Part shown: piece after piece, positions 55,292 through 64,000 of the stretch
Numbering within the stretch: position 1 is the first letter of the stretch
Layout: every line of letters starts with the position of its first letter
The notes under the pieces: generated by a model
The model's input: only the letters and a program-made list of their open reading frames with translations
What the model was told of the DNA's origin: nothing
Databases searched by the model: none
Program-made: the position numbers and the translations under genes
Assembly: GCA_021396245.1 (NCBI GenBank)
Contig: WNYE01000131.1
Location: 1 to 64,000 of the forward strand
DNA length: 64,000 bases
Direction of reading: 5' to 3'
Source of the DNA: Sporothrix humicola
Taxonomy: Eukaryota > Ascomycota > Sordariomycetes > Ophiostomatales > Ophiostomataceae

Positions 55292-58200
55292 CTAGACAAA
55301 TAGCTTGGCAATCATGGCATCAATCTCGGCATCGGCCTCCGCGCTGTCGTCGGTGTGTCTGTTCTTCTTCCACGATGTGTTGACCAAGGTGGCCGTCTCA
55401 AAGCCACGCATCGCCGGGTCCTGCTTCACTGGTTGGTGCCGGTAGGTGTTTGTCTTGGGCTGCTCCGCCTCCTCCTTCTCCTTTGCGATATCTTCGGGCG
55501 TCTTGTTGAGCTTGACCGGGTACCGCTGGTTCTGGAACCCGTGGCCAATGCGCCGTGCCACATCGTTGGCCTCGTTGAGGCTGACCAGCTGCCGCTTGCC
55601 CTGCTCGCCCTTGATGAAAGCATCGAGCGCCGCCAGCGTCTCCTCGGCCCGCTTCAGCGCGTCGTTCTTGTTGGTCGTGATGCGAGTCGTGACCGGGGCC
55701 AGCTTGCGGCCCTCCTCGGCCTGCCCAACAAACTCCCGGGCCGGCGTCTTGGCCCAGTTGCTGACCATGAGCGACGAGTACTGGCGGACATAGTCGTTGC
55801 GCACCACCACGAAGCACGACAGGAACTGGTCGTATGCGGCCTCGAGCGGCGTCGCGCCAACGGCGTTCTCGCGGTACAGCAGCGTCATGGCCAACTCGCG
55901 CGGGATCGCCTCAAGCAGGGCCGTCAGGAACACGGGGTCCTTTTGCTTGCGCACCAGCATGTGCAGCAGCGTGTCGCCGGCGCTGTCGATGATGTTGAGC
56001 TCGCGGCCACCCGAGCGCGACAGCAGCACGCGCATGACGGCAATCACCTCGTCGGCATTGGAGTAGGCGTGGCCGGGGCCGTAGCAGCTGTTGTAGGCGT
56101 TGGACAGCGCGCGCTCCAGCCACGAGTGTAGCGGCGTGCGGCTCTCGCTCCAGGACGCGTGGTGGGTGCGCTCGCAGAACATGTGTGCAAGGGCATCCGG
56201 GTCCAGAATATTGAGCATCTCCTCGAGCTCGTCCGCCTTGGGGCTGTGGAAGAGAGCCGCATGCAGCAGGTTGGCGTACGTGGACTCGTGACGCTTGGAC
56301 TGGTCGACGCCGTTGGCGACAAGAATCTTGACAGCCTCGATGCGGCCCTGCTTGACGGCCGACAGGATGGGTGTAAGCTTGTCCTCGCCCTTGGCCGAGA
56401 TGCTCTCGGGCGCGACCTTGAGAAGGTACTTGATCACGGGCAGGGCCTTGTCGTCCTGGCTGTTGTCAAGGGCACTGAGGAGTGCGAGGTCGCTGTTCTT
56501 GGACAGCCAGCGCGAGATGGCACCCTCGAAGCCACCAGGCGCCTGGCCCAGGTTGGTCAGGCGCTTGTCGTCCTGGGCAGCCTTGGAGGCCGTGAACTCG
56601 AGGTAGCAGCGCAGGGGAGCGTCGCTGAGGAACCACTCAACCGACTCGAGGCAGGCCACCTGGGCGGCATAAAGAAGAGGCGAGTCGGTCATGCCGGTCG
56701 AGCGCGTCACTGTCCGGCGGCCAGCCTCGGCCCAGTCGCTGCGCTTCTTGCCGTAGACCGTCAGGCCCTGGTAGTACTCGGGCGGCTCCTCGATCTTGAT
56801 GCCCGAATCCTTGACCATCTCCTCGAGGGGCAGGCCAGCACCAGTGCGCTTGATGACCTCGGCCAGCATCTCGATGCGGCCGCTGGCGACGCCGGCACGG
56901 AAGTCTTCGACCGGGAACTCATAGTAGCTGCTGCGGGTCTTGCCGTCCGTCTTCTGACCAGCAAAATGGGTGGCCGTGTCGAGCAGGAATTTGAGGCCAT
57001 GCGGGTCGTTCTGGCGGAAGACAAACTGGAACAGGGAGCCGCCATAAAGCTTGTACTCCTCGACCTTGCCATCGCGGATGACAAACGACGCAGCTCTCTT
57101 GGCCAGAAGTTCGAGGGGGGTCTGATGAGAGGTTAGGACAGGTAATTAAAACTGAATAAAGGGGGAGGGTAAGGGATACACTTACGACTGTGCCCTTGAC
57201 CTGCATGTTCACCTCGCCAATGTTCTCAATGGTGAACTGGTCGTTGTCGACGATAGTGCGGAAGAACTCGGAGTCGTCATCGCTGTAGTCGCACTCGCTG
57301 TCCATGTCCGTGCCCTCGTGGTCGCTGTCGTCCTTCATCTCATAGCGGACCTTGGGCTTCTCGTCCGGAGAATACTGCGCATGAGCAATCTCAAGAATAG
57401 CCGTAGCGACCTTGTAATGGCCACGGAGGAAGGCAAGCGAGAAGGCGTTGTTGTTCTGGGAATCGGCGACAGTGACAGTCAGAGGCTTGTTGGGCTTCTC
57501 GTTGTCGATGTCGCCATCGGTCCATGCCGCCAGCGTCAGCTTCTTGATCGTCTCCAGGTCGCCGGCCCAAGCAGCCTCAAACCTATTCAGGCGTTAGTAA
57601 ATGGAGCAAGCATCACAATCGAAGAAAAAAAATATAAAAAATATGAGACACTTACAGCTTGACGTAACCAACGCGTAGGGACTCAGTAATGTCGTTGACG
57701 CCAACAAACTGCGGAATAAACTCGTAGTCCTTGGTGAACTCGACAGGCGGAAATTCGTTGACATTGACCTTTTCGGTCATAACGATATGCGGCTGGCGCG
57801 TCGTGGCAATAATCTTGGCCTCAATCTTCTCAAACGTCTCAATCATCTCCTTGATGGCTGCCTTCTTCTCCTCGACGCCGCCGAGCTCGTCAATCTTCTT
57901 CAAAGCATCGTCGTGCGTCCGCTGCTGTCTGGCCATGTCCTTCTTGACCTTCTTCAGATCGTTCATCGTAGCCAGGTACATCCAGCTCTCCTTGTCCAGC
58001 TTGGCAATGAAAGCCTCGGGGTTCTCGGCGACCTTGAAGGGCTTGCGCTGCTTGGGCTCTTCGCCCTTGTACTCGCGCAAGGCAGTCAGGTACTCACGGA
58101 CAATGGCCAGTGCATTGTCCGACGTGTTGCGGCTCATCCACGAGTAGTGGCGGGCGCTGTGCGAGTCCTTGGTCTTGGTGTCCGGGTCGGCGCCGCGCTC

Positions 58201-61010
58201 GAGAAGCTCGAGGGCAATCTTGGGGTTGGGTGACCGCAGAGCAACAATCAGGGGCTGCTCCAGGCGCATCTCGAACAGCTTGTTGTTCTCCTCGAAAGTG
58301 CTGAGGCTGTTGCTAAAGGCCGACGAAGCCTTGGCGCACTTGAGCCAGGTGTCAAAGTCGATCTGGGGCGGGACGCCGCTGTCGAGCAGCTTCAGGGCCA
58401 TGCGGATGTCACCCGAAACAATGGCAGTCAGCAGCGGGCTGCTCGACTGGTAGGAGGACGGGAGCGAAATGTTCTTCATAGCATTGGTGGCACCGGTCTT
58501 GTCAAGGTCGAGCAAGAGCTGCACGAGATCCACGTCCGTGGACTCCACATAGCGATGGAATGCCGTGATACCGTTGAGGTCGGCCTGCGCGCATGTTGCA
58601 CCGAGGCTGAGGAGTGTGGCAGCCATGGACTTGGCCTTTTCAATGGGGAGAGCGAGGGCCAGAGTGAGCGTGAGGAGGGCCGAAGAGGGCTGCTGGTTGT
58701 AGGAGTTGAGGAACTTGATGGGCAGGAGGATGTCGGCGCCGTACTCCTGGCAGAGCATCTTGACGACCTCGTCGTGGCCGCTGATGACGGCAAAGTGGAG
58801 AGCCGAGCAAGGGCGATCCCAAGCAATGACGTTGATGTCGTAGAAGTCGGGCTCTTCTTCAGACTCGTTGAGAGCAGCATCGCCGGTCTGGTCCTTGTTG
58901 TCCTTGCTCTTGACCTTGACAAAGGAGGCAGTCGTCGTGGAGTGGACGCCGTCGTCGGACATTTCATCGTCAATGAGCTCGCCGTCAGAGTCCATGTCCT
59001 CGTCCTTCTCGGAGTCGGTATTCTCGCCCTCTTCCTCTTCGCCCTTCTTCTTCTCGACATCGGCAGCGAGCTTGGCCTTACGGCGCTGGTCTTCCTTTTC
59101 TTCCTCCTCGGCCTCGTTCTCCGTGCTCTTGTCCATGAGGATCTTGACAATCTCAGTGTTGCCACGCTGAGCGGCAAGGTGGAGGGCAGTTCTGCCGTCA
59201 GCAACGCGAGCAATGAGACGAGCGCCGTGGTCGACCAGCTTCTTGACAATCGCAGGAGTGGAGGACATGACGGCCAGATGAAGGGGCGTGCGGCCCGTGT
59301 GGTCACGTCTGTTGGGGTCCACGCCATCCTGGGCCAGCCAGTCCTCAACGTGCTCCAAGTCGCCGTCAATGATGGCCTGGCACAGACGGGCAGTGTTGCC
59401 GACATAGGCCATCTCCGTCCAGTCGTTGTCCGTCAAGGGGTTGAAAGAGCCGATCTGCTGGCGGCCCGGGTCGTCGGTCATGAAGGAGACCTTGCCCGAG
59501 ATGTAGATTTTACTCTCCTCCTCGGCGACTTCCTTCTCCTTGTCTGTCTGCGGCTTGGGGCAGAAGCCACAGCAGTCTTCCATGACATCCTCGGCACGGC
59601 CGAACTAGAGAGGTTAGTACGTTCTTTCAACAGCAAGACCATAGGTGTTGTCACTCACGAAAGCAGGATGTCTGTGAAGGTACACCTCGCGGTCCTTCTT
59701 CTCGTTCCATTCGGCATTCAGAACTGATAGTGTCAGTAAACAGTTCACAAGCATCTATGATGGTAGGTCAACTCACGAAGATCGCGTGTGTAGCATAGCT
59801 TCTCAATGCGCTTCGCATGGTACTTGCGGCCGTACGGCAGCACAAAAGTGTCGTAGTTGTTGACATCGTCCGGGGTGATCCACTCGGCCACCTCGTCCTC
59901 GTGCTGATCCTTGATGTTGCCGTGCAAGCCGCTGGCAGTGCTGTAGGGGTTGTAAACAGGAGGACGGCCACGCTCCAGACGACGCTTAGCAGCATATGAC
60001 TGCCGGGAGTCGGCCGTCGGGAGACGCTCGAGGACGAGCAGACGGGCCAGGCCGAGCGTGCGGTTGAAGCTACGCTCAAAGATGGTGGGATCGACGCGCG
60101 AACGGTCGAGGTCACCCCAAAATACCTCAAAGTTGCGGTGGCTGTACTTGGACAGACGGTTCTCGTACGACGGGCTGCGGCGGGTCAGGTCAACGTGGTT
60201 GATCTGGGTCATGTAGGACTGCAGAGCACGCGGCGTGACATAGACCTGCTTGCCGTCGTAGGCGGCGCCCGAGCTGTCAATGTCGAAGCCGGCCAGAATC
60301 TCCGAGACAGACTTGTAGATGCGCAGCACAATCTGCACGTGGCGAGTTGGGTACTCGCTGCAGATGGTAATTGCGTGCTTGGTGCGGACCGTAGTGGTCT
60401 CGGCCAGGATCGAGTCGCGGATGCTGGCCTCGATCTGCTTGATCTTCTCAACGGCCTGCTCCTCGGTCAAGCCGTACAGGAACAGATCAACGTCAGAGGC
60501 CGGGCAGAACTTTTCGTGGTAGTACTCACGCAGCGAACGGCGGGACTTGCTGTACTCATCCGGCACAGGCAAGAGACAGTTGACGACGGACGAGCCGGCG
60601 GCCACAACATTGTCCCAGCCAATGTCGGCCAACGACGACTCGGAGAAGACGGCAAAGTTGCCCTGGAACGTCTCAATGGACGGCACAACAGCCGGAGAGC
60701 CGCTGGCCCGGCGGTTCTCCTTGGGCAGAGGCATGATGTACTTGGACTTGAGGTCCTCCGACTCCGAATCCAGGTCACGGGCCCGGATCTGGATCTTCGG
60801 GGTGTCCTCGGTGAAGACCGGCAGGACATTGACATGGGGATCAGCCAGGGCTGGGTTGCCGGGCTCCTGGGCAAAGATCTCACGGACACTGGCCTCATAC
60901 TTGCGGTAAGGCTCAAGCAGCTCCGTCATGGGCTGGTCTGGGTTCTGAGCAAGATAGCTGGGCAGCTCGGCGTGCGGCGCCGGGATGGGCGGCAGCTCAA
61001 GGAACGGCAT
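55292..61010 (-). CDS. Giant ankyrin-repeat protein with an N-terminal nucleotidyltransferase-like domain
   Basis: Five exons, 59777-61010, 59659-59723, 57656-59604, 57186-57582 and 55292-57121, give 1,824 residues; introns are 53, 54, 73 and 64 nt and every join keeps frame. Residues ~130-300 resemble a polymerase-beta-type nucleotidyltransferase: VVAAGSSVVNCLLP, then PASDVDLFLYGL about 33 residues later, then RHVQIVLRIYK and GFDID. Ankyrin repeats start near residue 510 (GRTPLHLAV, GRTALHLAAQRGNTEIVKIL) and recur to the C-terminus (AAWAGDLETIKKL, TPLELLAKRA, KLTPILSAVKQGRIEAVKIL). Acidic linkers separate blocks of repeats. A Cys cluster (EDCCGFCPKP) sits at about residue 443. Ankyrin blocks bind partners, but no target is evident. 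The start is the first ATG after an open but ATG-less leader. Confidence 0.85.
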
Positions 61011-63250
61011 CTTGTCGGCTTTGGGGGGAGAGGAATGGAAATATCTTGTGAGGGGAGGGGGTATGGAAATGGGAAGCGAAACCAAAGGCGCTGGCTGAGC
61101 TTTTGTTAATAAGAGAAAGGGCCTTGAAAGATAAGTCAACAAACAGACAACAAAGGGGATATTGTTTTTATATTTTAATTTTTTTAATGAATAGAATAAA
61201 AAAGGAGACCAATTGAAGCAAAAGAAGAAAGGTAAAGAGGTGGGAATGGGACAATCTGAAGAAGGGAGACTCGATGTGATATTGGAAAGGCAGAATGAAG
61301 CAACTGATGTCGTGTAAACTCACCGATGGGCGTTTGCACCAAGACAAAACGGGAATTGTGCTGGCAGACGAGACGAATATATACTTCTCGTGAACGGCGA
61401 TGCTGCTCGCATCCTCCTCTTGGATGTGAAGTGTTTTTGTGGAAAAGGAGACGCTGCAGCCTGCCTGCCTGAAAGAAGAGGGAGAAATGCTCGTAATGAA
61501 ATAGACGAGACGATGTCGAACGAGTTGAGCAAGACGGGATGGGTCCCGGCAGAGATCAAGGAAAATGAAGCTAAAGTAGGGGGAAACAGAAAAAGAAGCG
61601 GTGCACACACCGATTTAGCTCGTGGGTTGGCGGTTTTGGCACTCGCTTGTTTGGATTGTGGTTCGTGAGTCGTACTTTCCCTACTCAGTGTTCTCCTCTT
61701 TTTTTCTTTTTCATCGCCTTCTTCGTTAGGCAGATCAAGGCTTTGAGTAGGAAGGAACGAACAGAAAGTACCCCCACTGTGTTGAACCTGAGCCTGATCC
61801 TTGCAGAGGCTTTCTCATGAAAGGGTAAAGCGTGGTGCAGCTGAACTTTTGAAATGGCAAGGAAGGAGCAGCCAAGTCTTTTGGTCACTTTTGGGTTTCT
61901 TTGTGCTCTACGGTGTAGGACGAGGTATGTGCACAGTCGTCGCTTCCAATGTGGGATGAGATATGGATTATGGAGCTGCATCGCATTTTCCACGCGGGGA
62001 ATACGGAGTACAAGTGTACGACGTACTCCGTAAAGCTCACCGATATCTCCTTCCCTGACTTACAACTGATATTGAATGACCAGGGGTAACCAATTCGATG
62101 TGGGAAAGAGGGGGCCTGCTGCCTTGTGCCCAGCCGGACCAACAGTATCACGTGCAGGCAGCAACGCGGCAAAGTGGTTCTCAACATTCCAAATCGGGAC
62201 AAAACGAGGTTTGAGAAAGGATGCCAATACGAAGTTTCAATAAATGACCATACGATGCAGAGGCGAGATGTGACAGCCGTGAAAAGTGAAAATTGCAAGG
62301 GAAGCGCGAGGCGCGTCAGTGTCAATTGGGGCCCCTTGGTCCCCTAGTTTCCACCACCTAAAGCTCACTAGCCTTGAGCGGCGTGGGAGGCGGCGCTGTT
62401 CGGCGGCTGAACGGTTTTGAATTCAGTCTTTTTGGTCTTTGATTTTGTGACGGAGGAAATGGGCAGTGCAGGCAGCAAGGGTGGATCCTCGGAAAAAAGA
62501 AGGTGTCGTCAAAACCCACGAAAGCCGTCAAGCTCGTGGAATTTGTGGAAAGCGGAGGCAGGCTGAGTATGCCTCGCGAGATGAAATGGCAAGATGCCTT
62601 GGCTGTGGCTAAAATGAGATGGAGATGCGAATCGGGTCACACATTGAGACCAGATGGAAGAATTGCCGGCAGCATGCGTGTAGATTCAACGTTGAATAAA
62701 CGTTGGAAAAAAGCTAGTCGTTTCAACGTTCAATAGGTCAAGCTCGGTCCACAGTTCTAGAGCATATCGGGATGCATTTCTATCCGACGCGGCATCGATG
62801 ACGACAACGGCGACGGCAGCAAATATCTATCTGTAAATGTACAACTGTCTTGAAGAGACAGAACCCGGCAGTGGAGCAACAGTATGCAAAAAAAGAGACG
62901 ATGAAAACGACAAAGCAAAATATAAGACATGCAAAAGGAAACAAGAAAAGACTCATATATTAAACGCGGACAGCGCTGGTCGAATTTGGTGGGATGGATT
63001 GCAACGGAGGCCCGGCTTTCGGCTGGGGTTTGCTTTTGCTCTTGCTCAAATCGACGAGTGCGATCATCCCGACCGCGATGTCGTCGTCGAGCATGGTATC
63101 TGCACCTGGCTCGGGCTCAAGCGGTTCCTGTGCTGATTCCGACGGACCCGGCGATTGCGGTTCCATCCTCTGGCTTTGCTGATACCGTCCCGGCCGTAGC
63201 CTCAACCCCGAGGCTCTCTCCAGCTCTCTTCTTCTGTGTATGCGTTGGTC
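61011..63250. other. Promoter of the ankyrin gene and 3' flank of the V-ATPase f-like gene
   Basis: This 2.2-kb stretch has no supported gene. It carries opposed TACGGAGTA and TACTCCGTA elements at 62002-62032 and a TTCAACGTTGAA palindrome with a near copy at 62685-62733. Short frames have no recognisable domain. Confidence 0.5.
62002..62032. promoter_or_regulatory. Opposed TACGGAGTA / TACTCCGTA arms
   Basis: The 9-bp element at 62002-62010 and its exact reverse complement at 62024-62032 are separated by 13 bp that contain GTGTACGACG. This is the same element that forms a contiguous palindrome at 5699-5714, here with a spacer, about 1 kb upstream of the ankyrin gene start. Regulatory function is inferred. 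Confidence 0.4.
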
Positions 63251-63930
63251 CTACAACGCAATCGCTCCTCGCCGGTTTTCGCGCAAATGCAGCAGACCCT
63301 GCAGGCCGCAGAAAACAAGGAAGCCCTGAGAAGAAAGTTAGCAGATGCATCAGTTAAGAAGGTGTGACTTAAGAAAAGGATGGCCGTCATGGAGCATGCG
63401 CAACGTACAGCATAGACCAGCACGGCGACAAAGATGGTGCCGGCAACAGCCGGGCCGTCCTCGGGATCATCGACGCCGCCGACCATTTCGTGGTGGTTGG
63501 ACTTGAACAGCAGGCCCATGATGGACAGGATGATAATGGCAAAGACGGAGATGACGACGCAGGACCAGGCCTGCATCGCGCCCACGAGCGGCTTCATGAT
63601 GAAGATGGTGTCGGAGACGGGCTGGGTGTGGAGAGAGGAAGAGGGCGCCTGGTAGGCTGCGTAGGAGGTCGAGTACGGAGAAGACGCGGCGGCGGAAGAC
63701 GAGGCGCGCTGGTGGAGGCCGGGCCGGCTGCTGATGCTGCTGCTGGTGCCGTGGGCGTGTCGGTCGCGGAGTTCGATGCCGCTGTTCATCAACGAGGGCG
63801 TGGGATGGGAGTGGCCGTTGCCGCTGCCGTTGCTGAAATGAGAATTCGAGTTGGAGTTATTGCTGTTCGATATGGTTGTCGGCGACGAAAAGGGATTACT
63901 GTTTTGCGGAGTCTGCCGGCGACGTTGCAT
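63251..63930 (-). CDS. RNasek / V-ATPase subunit f-like small membrane protein
   Basis: Two exons, 63409-63930 and 63251-63325, are joined across an 83-nt intron (GTACGT..CAG), giving 198 residues. Two hydrophobic helices, AWSCVVISVFAIIILSIMGLLF and AGTIFVAVLVYAGFLVFCGLQGLLHL, flank a short loop with SNHHEMVGGVDDPEDGP. This is the layout of the RNasek family, whose yeast member is the f subunit in the membrane sector of the V-ATPase. The second helix is completed only after splicing, and the C-terminus RENRRGAIAL is short and basic. The first ~110 residues are an Asn/Ser/His-rich tail that is longer than in most members. The start is uncertain: ATG at 63930 is the farthest in frame, but an internal Met just before KPLVGAMQAW could also serve. 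Confidence 0.8.
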
Positions 63931-64000
63931 GAGGAAGGAGCAGAAGCGGAAGCAGAAAGAACGCAAGCAAGCACAAACAAGTGGAAGAACGCCGTCGAGC

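Noticed and set aside
58555..59727. 390-codon plus-strand frame over the ankyrin gene
   Set aside because: It is antisense to well-supported ankyrin exons and crosses an intron and an exon of that gene.
59777..61010. Calling the N-terminal domain and the ankyrin array two separate genes
   Set aside because: Two short introns (59724-59776 and 59605-59658) with good signals join them in frame, and there is no stop or promoter-like gap between them.
1..64000. tRNA, rRNA, CRISPR arrays and transposons
   Set aside because: I looked for T-arm-like GTTCGAATC motifs, 5S and U6-like blocks, evenly spaced repeats and transposase or reverse transcriptase motifs and found none I could support. A dedicated search could still find a divergent tRNA or an old degraded element.

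Overview
The window is nuclear DNA of a filamentous ascomycete, most likely a Sordariomycete. Genes lie on both strands and are separated by 0.2 to 4.8 kb. Introns are mostly short (51-83 nt) with GT..AG ends and CTRAC-type branch points. Coding DNA is GC-rich, and several proteins have clear filamentous-fungal homologues: a QDE-3/Sgs1-type RecQ helicase, a Cyp15-type WD40-cyclophilin, a CrnA/NrtA-type nitrate transporter and a KAR9-domain protein. I see no bacterial, viral or transposon genes, and no convincing tRNA or rRNA. The order within Sordariomycetes cannot be fixed from this sequence alone.

Layout, left to right: a gene-poor, poly-T-bearing start (1-3385); a small CYSTM stress-type protein (3386-3832, +); actin-binding protein Abp1 (6765-9267, +); a lactate 2-monooxygenase-like flavoenzyme (10434-11921, +) converging on a Zn2Cys6 transcription factor (12203-14871, -); the WD40-cyclophilin (17065-19139, -), divergent from a FAR-17a/AIG1 lipid hydrolase-like membrane protein (19890-20633, +); an ARO3-type DAHP synthase (21953-23304, +); cytochrome c1 (24639-26174, +); an MBD4-like DNA glycosylase (27324-29243, +) converging on the nitrate transporter (29427-31211, -); a DUF1275 membrane protein (35012-35970, +); the RecQ helicase, interrupted by an assembly gap (36939-42853, +), converging on the KAR9-like protein (44192-47974, -); an unrecognised serine-rich protein (52753-54660, +) converging on a giant ankyrin protein with an N-terminal nucleotidyltransferase-like domain (55292-61010, -); and an RNasek/V-ATPase f-like membrane subunit (63251-63930, -).

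These are not a metabolic cluster. They are mostly housekeeping genes (aromatic amino acid synthesis, respiration, DNA repair, actin and microtubule function, nitrate uptake) in ordinary fungal order. Candidate regulatory signals agree with some assigned functions: CPC1/GCN4-type sites before the DAHP synthase, GATA sites before the nitrate transporter, and CCAAT plus CACGTG before cytochrome c1.

The points most worth a second look are a 75-bp in-frame minisatellite cut by the gap in the RecQ gene, the nucleotidyltransferase-like/ankyrin fusion, the MBD4-like glycosylase, a recurring TACGGAGTA element that forms a perfect 16-bp palindrome upstream of ABP1, and a CCG-N16-CGG inverted repeat before the flavoenzyme. 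I did not find a clearly new multi-gene system.
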